Of a stretch of DNA of 64,000 nucleotides, positions 1 to 11,957 are shown one piece after another. This DNA comes from Fragilaria crotonensis. Lineage: Eukaryota; Bacillariophyta; Fragilariophyceae; Fragilariales; Fragilariaceae. The translations under genes and the position numbers were made by a program. The DNA lies in contig JAKSYS010000042.1 of the NCBI GenBank assembly GCA_022925895.1, positions 108,348-172,347 on the forward strand, written 5' to 3'. Each line of letters opens with the position of its first letter. Positions within the stretch are counted from its first letter, which is position 1. Under the pieces are notes generated by a model. That model was not told where the DNA came from and searched no databases. It worked only from the letters and a program-made list of their open reading frames with translations.

Positions 1-1688
1 AAAACAAGCTACTAGTACAGTAACACCATGTGTTTTAGGGTGTACTACAATATGCTGGGTAGTCACTACATAAATCTTCCTGAATGAATACAATCAAATC
101 ACCAATTTCTCAATCTGTCCAGGTACTGTGGTAGTTTGATTTGTCCAGATACTCTGTCAATGCTTGTACTGCTGGAGTTCTTGGAGTAATAGAGTACTGT
201 ACTCCAAATAATTTTCTTATCCTACATTCAGCTCTGACTGTCACAACACCACCTCAGGAGTACTAGCTAACTACTTCCAATTTCCAGTTCAACCCTCCTG
301 TATGACCTTTTGCATAAAATTGTCAACAATGACTGAACCTGGCTGTCACATACGTTAGTCTTGTGGAAATCATGATTTTCAAGCTTCAATGCTGTATTTA
401 TACAGACTTTGTCTGTCCCCTGCTTCTTAACAGAGAGAACAACAAGGTACACAACACCCTCTTTTTCTATGTAGTGGAACCATGAACCAGCATCACTAGA
501 GCCAGCTCACAAGAAGGGTTGTTTCAAGGGTCTCTGCTATCTTGTGGACAGTACTATGGATCAGCTTCACACAGAAGCTAATCAAGAGATTAGTGGAGGG
601 TGGGCCATATGACCATGTAGGAAACCCTCACCAGAAATGTTATGTACTTGTGGCTGGTGGGTGTGATTGATTCTGGTATCAGATGTGTGAACACTGGTTC
701 TTGAGAGTGGTGCAAGTGGGAGGAAGACTCAAACACAAAGACTTGAAGGGGTGTGATGCTGCTTGTAATGCATCTGTTATTGATGCCATGGTACAATGAG
801 CCAATTCTTTTTGTGCATTTGTGCCTTGGAGCTTGGTACTTGCCAAGACCTCAAGTACTTCTGTTGATGCAGCCAGTCTTACTGTGGTGGGAATTTAAAG
901 ATAGTAGATAAGCCATGACCGTAGCTCTAGAATATATGCTGCTGGTGTTGCTTTGAAAAACCAAGAATGGAAGACCAGGATAAACTTCCTGGCATGCACA
1001 ACTCTACTGAGAGATCCAAAAAGGCATACATGTCTTTTGAGAAATGAAGACTACATTGTGTAAGATCTACACCAAGGAAAGTAATCTGGGGTCAGGCTGT
1101 TATGATTATGTTTGCAGTGTAATTTACTTAGATTATCATTTTTGAAAGACTTACTGGTTCTTATCTTTGATTGATTTATGACTTATAATGGAGTGTTGAC
1201 AAACAACAAATAAGCTCACAATCCTACAGAGAAACAAACAAAGAAAAGCAGAGTATAAATAATACTGTATTACCAGGTACTTGAGTACCTGGTACTGTTT
1301 TATTGCATTTGCGTTCAGTATAGTTATCCTGGTACATACTACTGTACCACGACAATAAAGTCAACATGCCGGTAGGTCTGTAGTTTTCATATAACGTGAT
1401 GTATGGTACACAACTACAGCAAACGTGTAGAGCAAGAGATGTGTAGCGATGTACTACGTACACGGAGTACCGAGTACCAAGTACCAAGACAGCAGGTGTT
1501 ATTCAGGAAGCAAGAGGTCTAATTTTTCGATATTCTCCTTCAGTACGGTAAATGTGCGCTCGGTGTGATGCATACTCTAGGAATTGATCCAGTAGCGTGG
1601 ACTTGGTACATCTGGCTACGTTTTGTACGATTAATACTAGGCCTACGGGGTTGCACAACCGGTTGCAAAAAAAATGGGTACGGGCACA
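1..1688. repeat. Copy 1 of a 1.7-kb non-coding duplicated block
   Basis: Base 1 onward matches base 2825 onward almost base for base, up to the shared GGGCACA word ending at 1688 and 4503. Differences are scattered substitutions and one- to four-base indels. No convincing protein is encoded: the open frames are short, lack recognisable motifs and lie in all frames. The copy may begin before the window, so its left border is unknown. The block carries internal GTAC-rich palindromic stretches near 1265-1345 and 1440-1495. It could be part of a larger tandem array or of an unclassified non-autonomous repeat. Confidence 0.85.
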
Positions 1689-1892
1689 TTTCCGGTGTTT
1701 TGCAACCGAAGTAGTATTTTCAACTCCCTCCGGTATGTGTATACGACAGGGACCTGTAGAACTTGCAGGTACTGTGACAAAACGCAGTGCGGAACATCAG
1801 GATCTTTGCAACCCAGTTGCACGTAGGGTTGCAAAATTTCTACGAGAACGGCGTAGGTTTGCAACCCAATCCGTGTTTTTGCAACTCGAATT
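1640..1892. repeat. Cluster of GTTGCAA/TTGCAAC motifs in both orientations
   Basis: Between 1640 and 1892 the words GGTTGCAAAA, TTTTGCAACC, TTTGCAACCC, GGGTTGCAAAA and TTTTTGCAAC occur repeatedly in alternating orientation, with GGGGTTGC near the left edge and TTGCAACTCG at the right. The arrangement suggests a small palindromic element at the right border of copy 1. Copy 2 keeps only the left motifs (about 4463-4487), so it lacks the rest of the cluster. No clean target-site duplication was found. Confidence 0.4.
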
Positions 1893-2824
1893 AGTCAATC
1901 ACAGCAGTACCAGGTACAGTACCAAAGTAAGGGTGCATTGGGGTAACCCTGATTTTCACGAGTTCTCAGATACCGGTACTCTAGCCAAGTACTACCGTAC
2001 TCCACTACTCCACTACTCCAGTGCTCCGGTCCGTCCTCACTACTCCTGTACAGCGTCAACCAGCAAAGGAAGAACAAGCATATAAACATGGTGTCTGGAT
2101 TAGAATTCTTTTGCCTTAAAGGCACACTTGTTGACAGTTTTCTTTAAGGTTGAACAAATAGATAGATGATGGGTATGCTATGCAGCTATTGTGATGGAAA
2201 ATCATGAAGATGATATGATTTGTCAAGTCTTCATTCTTTGAGTTTTTCCTTAACATGGCATCAGGACAGTTGAGTCACTCAAATTGAGTCCAATTTACAA
2301 AATCAAGTGGGTATGACTTTTTTGCATGTTACACATTCATGTCAAATGTATGTGTTGTTATGAGTCTGCTGTTGTGGAAGTGGTTCTTGAGTCCTCAGAA
2401 AGGAACACATTCAAATTGCTGGTGATCTGAACAACAGGAATATCTTGGAGTTTGTGGTGAAACTCATGCTTTTTGCAACTGACACTGGTTCAATTAAATT
2501 AGTAGCCAGTGCTGGTAGTTCTTTGGAATGTGCCATAGGATAAAAAATGAGTTGTCAACAAAATTTATTTTTCAAAAGTGATTGTGACTGTGACCATGCC
2601 TGTTGAGTTGTTTTTTGCTGGTGATGTTAGACTTGGCAAAACGTATGTAGTGGATCCTCACACCTTCACTAGCTTGCTGGAACATCAGTCTGACTACTTT
2701 AACACTGTGATTTCATTTACTTGTTGTTACAGTAGTCAGCATTTAAACTACAAAGATAAAATTCTCGAGCAGGAAAAATCCCGAATTTAATGTGTTCTAA
2801 CTTGTGAACGGTCACTCCTCACCA
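1893..2824. other. Spacer between the two repeat copies; no gene seen
   Basis: This stretch lies between the two copies and has no counterpart elsewhere in the window that I could see. It is AT-rich and its longest open frame on the + strand (2578-2790) is short and motif-free. There is no LTR-type internal region (no gag, RT or integrase), which argues against the two copies being a pair of LTRs. Confidence 0.5.
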
Positions 2825-4503
2825 AAAACAAGCTACTAGTACAGTAACACCATGTGTTTTAGGGTGTACTACAATATGCTGAGTCACTACATAAATCTTC
2901 CTGAATGAATACAATCAAATCACCAATTTCTCAATCTGTCCAGGTACTGTGGTAGTTTGATTTGTCCAGATACTCTGTCCATGCTTGTACTGCTGGAGTT
3001 CTTGGAGTAATAAAGTACTGTACTCCAAATAATTTTCTTATCCTACATTCAGCTCTGACTGTCACAACACCACCTCAGGAGTACTAGCTAACTACTTCCA
3101 ATTTCCAGTTCAACCTCCTGTATGACCTTTTGCATAAAATTGTCAACAATGACTGAACCTGGCTGTCACATACGTTAGTCTTGTGGAAATCATGATTTTC
3201 AAGCTTCAATGCTGTATTTATACAGACTTTTGTCTGTCCCCCTGTTTAACAGAGAGAACAACAAGGTACACAACACCCTCTTTTTCTATGTAGTGGAACC
3301 ATGAACCAGCATCACTAGAGCCAGCTCACAAGAAGGGTTGTTTCAAGGGTCTCTACTATCTTGTGGACAGTACTATGGATCAGCTTCTCTCACACAGAAG
3401 CTAATCAAGAGATTAGTGGAGGGTGGGCCATATGACCATGTAGGAAACCTCACCAGAAATGTGTTATGTACTTGTGGCTGGTGGGTGTGATTGATTCTGG
3501 TATCAGATGTGTGAACACTGGTTCTGAGAGTGGTGCAAGTGGGAGGAAGACTCAAACACAAAGACTTGAAGGGGTGTGATGCTGTTGTAATGCATCTGTT
3601 ATTGATGCCATGGTACAATGAGCTAATTTTTTGTGCGTTTGTGCCTTGGAGCTTGGTAATTGCAAGACCTCAAGTACTTCTGTTGATGCAGCCAGTCTTA
3701 CTGTGGTGGAATTTAAAGATAGTAGATAAGCCATGACCGTAGCTCTAGAATATATGCTGCTGGTGTTGCTTTGAAAAACCAAGAATGGAAGACCAGGATA
3801 AACTTCCTGGCATGCACAACTCTACTGAGAGATCCAAAAGGCATACATGTCTTTTGAGAAATGAACTACATTGTGTAAGATCTACACCAAGGAAAGTAAT
3901 CTGGGGTCAGGCTGTTATGATTATGTTTGCAGTGTAATTTACTTAGATTATCATTTTGAAAGACTTACTGGTTCTTATCTTTGATTGATTTATGACTTAT
4001 AATGGAGTGTTGACAAACAACAAATAAGCTCACAATCCTACAGAGAAACAAACAAAGAAAAAGCAGAGTATAAATAATACTGTATTACCAGGTACTCGAG
4101 TACCTGGTACTGTTTATTGCATTTGCGTTCAGTATAGTTATCCTGGTACATACTACTACTGTACCACGACAATAAAGTCAACATGCCGGTAGGTCTGTAG
4201 TTTTCATATAACGTGATGTATGGTACACAACTACAGCAGACGTGTAGAGCATGAGATGTGTAGCGATGTACTACGTACACAGTACCGAGTACCAAGTACC
4301 AAGACAGCAGGTGTTATTCAGGAAGCAAGAGGTCTAATTTTCGATATTCTCCTTCAGTACGGTAAATGTGCGCTCGGTGTGATGCATACTCTAGGAATTG
4401 ATCCAGTAGCGTGGACTTGGTACATCTGGCTACGTTTTGTTTTGATTAATACTAGGCCTACGGGGTTGCTGCAACCGGTTGCAAAAAAATGGGTACGGGC
4501 ACA
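2825..4503. repeat. Copy 2 of the 1.7-kb non-coding duplicated block
   Basis: Near-identical to 1-1688 at an offset of about 2824 falling to 2815 through small indels. Many of the differences are run-length changes in homopolymers or small tandem words, and some are substitutions. The copy ends abruptly at 4503, after which the sequence diverges completely from the sequence after 1688. No coding content is recognised. Confidence 0.85.
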
Positions 4504-5195
4504 GTACGTAGTGCACGCTACCATGAAGTAATAGTCTACGGTGGTACTGCATATAGTAGTAATGATACAACTGTGGCCTACATAAGAGGACTGGAGTACA
4601 AGTACAAAATTTGCGCAATTGATTTAATGTATCCATATATATAACAATCAGCTAGAAGCAGTATGACAGTGTACTGGCACTCTAACCTAAGCTCTAAAAG
4701 GTACACAGTCTCACTCTTGGATTAGTATCTTTATGATGTCCTTTATTGCACATTTTCCTATTTTGTACGACCGATTTTACTCAGCTCATCAGACCCAACC
4801 GCTCTGGGATGGGCAATGACAACGCCATGCTACCCATCATTCCATGATTTGTAGAATGTCCGTGGGAGACTCTGCATATTCTCAAATCATGTGGTGTGTT
4901 CTACGTTCCGGATGCCTTGTTGGTAAGCCTTGAACTGCCCTCGTCTTCCATTGAACTCGAACATAATATATGGATCATGTAGCCTGAAGAGTATCCGGTG
5001 GTCTCCGCATCCCGATACATCTGCCTGTCAAACGAAACGAGACAACCTCGACTAGACCCAAGGGGCGCCTTGACCCATGTCCATACCATCATGCTGGATG
5101 AATTCTATACGGACTACTGTGAGTCACTTCTGAACACCAGCAGGACATACATTTCTATAATCCGGTGATTAATATGTCCTGGCACAACCGATATC
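4504..5195. other. Region upstream of the copia remnant; no clear LTR
   Basis: About 690 bases separate the repeat block from the first recognisable gag codons. A 5' LTR and primer-binding site would be expected here for an intact Ty1/copia element. I cannot delimit either, and no matching 3' LTR is visible beyond 12.6 kb. Short open frames on both strands have no family resemblance. Confidence 0.4.
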
Positions 5196-5890
5196 ATGCC
5201 TAATTCAACCACGGTTGAACGGATCAACGGACCACCAGCCATCCGAAAGGTTTTGGATCAACAACCGTTGGTGGTGGTTTCTCATCATTACTCTTTTGTT
5301 AAGACCACTCCGGTCAACATGAAGAATGCAGCAATGCGAGCAGTCATGACCCGCATTGGTTTTGTCGAGGCTGCCGCCCAAGCCTCCTCATTGGAAGAAC
5401 AGGGCCTGGACACATTTGAGGAAATCAAACTGCATGGTGATGATGAAATTGCAGCCTCATCAAGGTGATCTGCCGCCCTGAGGAGGGGGTCAATCCCAGC
5501 CCCATTGGGAGGCCATGAATCAGGCTGAAAGCCATCTCAAACTTGTACTTGCCTTTTATCTACAACACCAAGCTCGGAATAGCAAGATGGCCAACGCCCC
5601 AGATGTAACCTTACATGCAATCGGAGAAGTTCGTGAACTCCATGAGTTCGAGGCTACATACAAGAAGCCAGAGGATCTCCCATCTGTCAACGCCAGGATG
5701 GGCCAAGGACAATTGAGGCAATTGACAAATACCTTTGGTGAGTACTGGGGGAACGTAAAATCTCACTCGCCTACGTCATCCGCACGCCAGACAACCAAGA
5801 TTGGCCCGCCAACGCCGTATAAATTTCGGAACTCAAGGCAGGTGGAAAGCGAGATGCAATCGAAGATTGCTAGCTACTACACCGAGGAAC
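5196..5890 (+). pseudogene. copia gag remnant
   Basis: The first frame (5196-5468) encodes a 90-residue segment of the form AAMRAVMTRIGF...LEEQGLDTFEEI, matching the N-terminal part of gag-like proteins in diatom copia elements. After a stop at 5466-5468 the same protein continues in other frames, with HLKLVLAFYLQHQ at about 5535 and ISLAYVIRTP at about 5760. The frame changes and stops show it is no longer translatable. No CCHC zinc knuckle could be found. Confidence 0.75.
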
Positions 5891-5894
5891 AAGA

Positions 5895-6540
5895 ATGAGT
5901 TTGCTGCCAAGCAACTCAAACGCGGTCTCAAACCTGCCGCCAAGGATGGTAAGGTCCACCAGGGTGGTGGAAATAAAGTTAAGGGCAGCTGAGGTCATTA
6001 AGAATCTCTGGAAGGCAATGAATTGCCACGACTCTCAATTGGCAAAGCAAACGAGTGACACAGGAGTCAATGACAATCAAACGGTTGTCTCCACCAACTC
6101 TGCCTTTGAGGAGGAATCAGCACCTGCAGAGAAGGCAAAAGTTGTTACAAAACGCAGAAATGCCGCCCTCACTCGCCAGAAGAAGGTCAACCTAAATGAC
6201 CTTATGGGGACTAGCAATGCGGTCTGGCAATCACTATGTTCAATGGACACCTCGGTCTCTATGGTCCTTAACAAAAGTATAACCGATTTGGACTCGCACG
6301 CCGACCAGTGTGCCGAAGGAAGCAATGCTCTGATTGTACACGATAACGACCGACCAGTGGTCAACGTAAAGTGCCACAACCCCGATGGTCCCATCTATAA
6401 AGACATGCAAATAGTCACCGGTGCTTTAGCATACAATGACTCAGTGGCTGGTAAGACTGTCACTTAGTAGCTTGTCAGCAATCAGGCAATCTACCTTCCC
6501 AGCATGATCAGCTACAACCTGCTTCTGACATTCCGATTTG
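5895..6540 (+). pseudogene. copia aspartic protease remnant
   Basis: The 190-codon frame 5895-6467 contains the motif DLDSHADQCAEGSNALIV at about 6286-6340. This is the retropepsin-like catalytic region of diatom Ty1/copia polyproteins, where D-S-H-A-D carries the active-site aspartate. It is followed by an alternating hydrophobic segment ending AYNDSVAGKTVT. A stop at 6465-6467 interrupts it just before the conserved continuation, traces of which (NLLLTFRFG-like) appear by about 6540 in the same frame. The upstream part of this frame is lysine-rich, as in the gag-protease linker. Assignment rests on the motif and on position between gag and integrase. Confidence 0.8.
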
Positions 6541-7116
6541 GTTGAATGACGGTATTGTAGACACAACTGCCCTCATTTCTTCTTAAGTGACCATATTACC
6601 AAACTGACACACTCGATTGTAATTCCCTTGACAGCACCGCTCAAACTTATGTTATACCACTTTCACTGAATGGCGTATTATCTTCTTTCCAACACGCAAA
6701 CCTACTGTTGCGGAGTACGAATCACTACCGCACTTTTCCCTAACAAGCGACAAGCTGACATATGATCCGTACGATGTCTCATTTGCCCAGCAAGAGGAGA
6801 CAAAATGAAATACATGTCGCACAGGGGACCGTACAGGCGCTCCGCCTCCATCGCACCGCCTTTGCACTGTCTCCAACATGTCTTCAACCGTTAACATGAT
6901 GGCCTGCCCCTGTCATTTTGACAAACTATGCCGACTCTTGATATCTTTTCCGTCTCTGGCATGGTAAGCACCACGTTGGCAGGAACATGCCTTCTCCCGG
7001 TAAACAATTTGAGGCTCGTACATGACTGGCACTTAACCTTGGCATCAACCTCCAAACTGCCAAACGAATGATCAACGACGACTCAGCGTGGAGTTCGATT
7101 TGTCCGACATTCATCC

Positions 7117-7840
7117 TTGTCGTGGCGCGTCATTACAAACGATAGGCAGCACCGATATAAGCAACTACCCATAAACTGCTTCACCGACATCATTGAGATT
7201 AACACAGCCTCGCCCCACAATAACAAGTATGCCCAAATCTTGGCGACTCCGGACGGCTGGTGCCGAGCGTTCCTTATGCCAAAGAAGTCCTCGCGCACAA
7301 AGGACTATCTCAACTTGTCCATAGGGAAGGCACCTTGAACACCATCATCATGGACGGCGCACGGGAACAGACCATGCTGGGTTTGTTTTGGAAGAAGTAT
7401 TGAGAAGTTGGTGTTTGAGTACGACAAACGGAACCGCACACACCGTGGGCGAATGCCGCAGAAGCCGCAATCCGTGAACTAAAGAAAGGCATCGGTTGGA
7501 AAATGGTTAGCTAGGCTGCACCTAAGCGCCTCTAGGATGATTGCATTGAATGCGAGGCGTACGTCAGATCTCATATGGCACACAACATCTATCGAGTGAC
7601 TTGATGGGCAAGTGCCAGAGACCGTCGTCAGTGGTGAAACTGCCGATACATCACCTTTTTGTTGTTGAATTGGTACAAGTGGGCATTGTTCCGTGACATG
7701 TCTGTCACTTACCCAGATGACATCATGGTAGTAGGCCGCGACTTTGACCCTGCCATTGATATTGGCCCTGCAATGACTCGCAAGATATTGAAGGAAAATG
7801 GGCAAGTCGTACAAAAACCTCAGATCTAATTTCACGTGCT
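7117..7840 (+). pseudogene. copia integrase remnant
   Basis: The open piece 7117-7338 reads QLPINCFTDIIEI...KYAQILATPDGWCRAFLMPKKS, matching the DDE-integrase core of diatom copia elements. Downstream, in shifting frames, are NTIIMDGAREQT (about 7337-7372), HTPWANAAEAAIRELKKGIG (about 7437-7498) and DIGPAMTRKILKENGQVV (about 7759-7812). These are the second catalytic aspartate region, the catalytic glutamate region and the C-terminal end of the family. Several stops make it non-functional. Recognition is by conserved residues read by eye. Confidence 0.85.
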
Positions 7841-7849
7841 GCCTCTTCT

Positions 7850-10800
7850 TTCATGATGTAAAGGTCAACTCACACGACCAGATACGATCCGAAGGGCACC
7901 ATGTCCAGTAACCTTGCTTTCCCAACTTGTTTCTTCTTACCGTACGGGTGCAAAATATGACCGTATACTAGATCAAACTCCCGATATAGCTTTTTCTTTT
8001 GCTCTTCTCGCTTTTCCTTAATATTGGCCCATTCACTATTAACCAATTCCAAGTGACCCAAAGTGGCCGACGCATAGTATGTTTGTGTTCCTCTTGTAAT
8101 AGTAACCCTTGGACTCTGGGCTCTAGGTGGTTTCTGCTTTGCATAGGCAGACCTAGCGTAATGCAGACTGTATCTCCCTCCGTCCGATATTATTCTGGTT
8201 GCCGCGTCTCGGCCGTAATTCTTCATTCCTCAAACTTCCATAGTTTCATCCATTCCTTCCAGATCGCGCATATCAGTTTAACTTGAAAACATTGACCACT
8301 CCACCAATCTTGAGTACCTTGATGGGAACGCAACCTTGCATAACAATCATCTTGCAATCTACTCCATTCAACACTAAATCGGCCATTGATAAGCAAGTTG
8401 TTGCCATCCGATCAAATTCTGTTGACTGATTGCTACTTAAACATTGTTATGAAATGGAATTGGTGAAATGTGAAACACATTCTGTTCTGTGGATACTACC
8501 ATTCAATTGCTCATTGTCTGGTTCCGCAGATTCCAAAATAGTGAGGGTTTGGTGTCCTACCATTTGGCATGATGGAACTCAATTATAAGTAGAAACTGTT
8601 GCTCCATTTCAGGCAACTAGTTGCTGACCTTTCAATATATGGTCTCATGTCTCGATACCTGCCAAGCATCCTGGACATGTTTGCCTACCGCTGTCGAATT
8701 TGTTTAGTCTTTCCAATGTAGGGAGGCACTTGTGTGGGTGCTATCATGGTAATATGTATGCATTTTTTGTTCATGGCATTCATTGCTTGACCGTGGGCTT
8801 GCCAATTGATTCTACTATACTACATAATCGCCTCGGTATTCCCGTACTTCTCCCCAGTACATTCTTGCAATGGTATTGTTGTAGCCCGATGACGAATATC
8901 TTGCACGTACTTTGAAGTCTTCGTGCCTTCCGGATACACTCATTACTTGGCGACGTCAATGCGAATGGGTGGGCACTTCTGAATTCCGGTTGATATCTTC
9001 AGCAAGTTTGTCGGCATCAATGTTGAGCTGCACTCTTTGACTGAGTCTGTTGTATGCCTTTTGCATGTCTCAGTGACCTTTGACATATACTAGTTTCACA
9101 AAGGCAGTTGCATGTGGGCACCATTACGTATTTCAACGAGTTGATCCCACTCCGGTATTAAAGGTCAAGTGGTACCTGCCTATTTGGGAGTGTTGCTGGG
9201 ACTGATGCTGCCGGTCCTTTGTTCTCCTGTCCGAAGATAGTGTCTAGCATACTTTGGCTATCCGTCCCAATGGTACCATGCCACTCCTCTTAACCAAATT
9301 AGTCTATTCAGATATTCGTATCAAGAACCTTAAAATGAACAACATGCTGCTGCACTCAGCGCAATAAGTGTCCGTTACTTGGCATCTCGAAGGTCCCATT
9401 CCCATTCTTGATGTGCGTTCTCCTTGTGACATTCTAATAAACCATCCAAATGAGCCGTTGGCGGTTCCAAGCTTCTCAGAACCATCGCTTCCGGCTTCGA
9501 ACCCTTGATGTAGTTCCAGACATGCCGCACAAGGATCGACAAAGAGTTCTGAATGTCGCAATATATCAACCTCCCATGCATCAAGTTGTCGGAGAAAGTC
9601 TTCGAAAGTAGCTGCAGTTGGTTGTTTTAGTGGGGTGATTCTTTGTGAATGACAAATTATCCTCCATTGTTGATCACCTTCTGGCGCTCGGATTTCCACT
9701 GGGATTGCTTTTCGCGGTATCTTGTTGCTCGCTTTGATGATATAAATATTTCGTTCAGCATGTATTTGTTTTGCTTTGTTGAACGTTCTGCGTTTTATAT
9801 ATTCACCGTCCGACCTTCTGACATAGTATAGTCTGGATCAATGCACATAAGCAAATTGGGATATTCAACTTTCATCATTGTATACTAACCACGATCCCAA
9901 AGGCTGGATCAGATTGCCGTCGGTTTAACTCCATAATTTGTTCGCTCTTTTCCATACTTTCCTCATTGCTATTGATGGTGCCTTGTCTTGATACACATTC
10001 ATCCATCTTGTACAATTAACTAGCTACGAAACAATAATTCTTGACCCATATGTTTGGTCTGATCTAACTGATTGCCGTGTGTCATCAATAGATCGGAGAA
10101 AGTGAGTTCTCCCACAAATGGCTGACAGTAATTGAGTCTCTTGATTTCATTTTGGTTGAATTTCCTTGACAATAGCATCCAATGCATTATGATTTCATCT
10201 TAATGTCATTATAAGAGTGCCACTCCTGTCTGATCCAGGTGCAAGCTAGTATCAATAAATGCCAAGTATTCTTGCAGTGAACGCAGCCATTAAGACTCGA
10301 GATGTGGGAGATACTCCTGAACATATTCCAAGAGCGGCTTTGAGGTGCCGATTCTATATTGGGCCCACCCAACAACGTATCTGAGTAATTTTCCATCTGT
10401 TGTTGTCATCCGCCAGTGTCTCATAAAGAGTTGAATTTGCCCAATGCCTTGTTGATCGTATAATCTCCTGAAGTTGGCTCCTCCATATTCTAACGCACCA
10501 TAAATGATTGTTGGTTTGGTGTTGCAATTATAGCCGCATTTGCAATGATAATGGACATCGCTTTCCGCTGGATATTCTTTGCCAGCCAGTTGAGCCTCCG
10601 TGCGATACAAGTTTGCCAGAGGATGGCCAATAGCCAAACTTGGTAGATAGCATGCATAGTAATACAGCATCCATGCCTCTTCTGGCTGGTGTTAGACAAC
10701 ATAGATGCAAAAATTGACTGACATGCTGCTCTTTGACTTCAACTGTCAATATTGCACTTGTTGTGTCCCAGCTGGATCATTATAATGCCCCAGGTCTTAT

Positions 10801-11165
10801 GCGCTGTGTATGGATTTAGTAGGTAATCTAGTCCTGAGGATCTTCCTGATACGGGATCTTTGACAATTAATCCTGATGAGTCGGTGACGAGCATTGGTGC
10901 TCCTGTCATGCATAGCCACGTCATGACATGGCTGATATGAGCACTTTGATAATTCCAATGCCCTCCTGTAAGTCCAAATCATTCTGCCCATAGCTGCGCG
11001 TTGTTTTTCAACTCTGCAATTATCCTCTGTCATGTGATTTCTGATTCATGTTGATCAAGCAAATTGGTTTGACCATTTGAGTCGTCGACAAAACCAACCA
11101 TCCCAAGTTTCACATTTTCAGATTGGCTTGGATTGGTGTATGTTGCTTTGCTGCTTTTCATCATG
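7850..11165 (-). mobile_element. 5'-truncated RT/RNase H retroelement nested in copia
   Basis: Read on the minus strand, this starts inside a reverse transcriptase: MVGFVDDSNGQTN at about 11095-11057, an F-V-D-D catalytic box. It proceeds through MLVTDSSGLIVKDP (about 10894-10855), YGGANFRRLYDQQGIGQIQL (about 10492-10433) and an RNase H-like stretch DGSEKLGTANGSFGWFI (about 9483-9433). Then come IPEWDQLVEI (about 9160) and a Cys-containing HKCLP...CPGCLAGIET...DHILK segment (about 8735-8640). These blocks belong to one widespread diatom family of RT plus RNase H proteins. Stops and frame changes throughout show decay. The missing N-terminal half of the RT fits 5' truncation at insertion. The borders are approximate and no target-site duplication was identified. 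Confidence 0.7.
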
Positions 11166-11179
11166 ACAATTGTATAGAA

Positions 11180-11957
11180 TGCGGATGACGGCGATGGTGA
11201 AGAGCCTTTAGCCCTAGACGCCGATGACGAAGTCGACGTGGATACGTACGACCAGTACGTGGGGACACAAGTCCCATTTCCCATTAGGACAAGATGCTCA
11301 CAGTAGAGTCCGCGGTTGCAAACAATTGGCAGATGGAAAACTAACTGGTGGGAGTTAACGTGAACGCAATACTTGATTCACGAGCAAACATATGAGGTCG
11401 AGTTAAGAACATGATCACCCAGAGTAATGCATGCTTCATGTGTGACACTGAGGATTCACCAATTCATCTTGCTGGAAGACATTGTCAGACATGGAAAGGA
11501 TGACCCAGCACTAGAAAATGCTGATGTGATGTATGTTCAGCATGGATCCAATTGTCAGCACATGCGCGGCAAGACCACGAGGAAGGGCTGGAAGCTTTCT
11601 TGCGTGGAATGGAAAGATGGCGGTACGACGTCCTTCTTGGAACGGCTCGCCGACATTAAAGAGTCAAATCCCGTTGAGGTGGCCGAGTATGCCATGCCCA
11701 TGGGATAGACGGTGAACCAGCTTTTCCGTGGTCGGTACCGTATACGTTGCATCGACGTAATTGGATTCTTATCGCTGCTGTAAATGCGCATTGCTATAAG
11801 TGCTCACATAAGTATTGCATTGAAATGCCAAACATGTTAGAGGAGGCCTGCCTTCTTACTAGGATCGATAGTGAAAATGGTAAGACATTATGGCATGATG
11901 CAATCCGAAAGGAAATGGCAAACATAAAGGTTGCGTTTGAGGTACTCCAAGATTGAA
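11180..11957 (+). pseudogene. copia integrase-RT linker remnant
   Basis: Acidic codons at about 11180-11240 lead into DTYDQYVGTQVPFPI, followed by the 93-codon frame 11427-11708. That frame contains GKTTRKGWKLSCVEWKDGGT and NPVEVAEYAMP, and is continued by EPAFPWSVPYTLHRRN in another frame at about 11715-11760. The frame 11747-11956 then adds DSENGKTLWHDAIRKEMANI. This is the region that precedes the RT palm in diatom copia polyproteins. It resumes the reading order that stopped at 7840, so it defines the right-hand side of the nested insertion. Confidence 0.8.

Noticed and set aside
1-4503. Two LTRs of a retrotransposon
   Set aside because: The copies do not end in TG..CA, the internal 1.1 kb has no gag or pol, and no 5-bp flanking duplication is visible.
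6077-6394. Minus-strand 105-codon frame opposite the copia protease
   Set aside because: It overlaps recognisable copia protease codons on + and shows no motifs.
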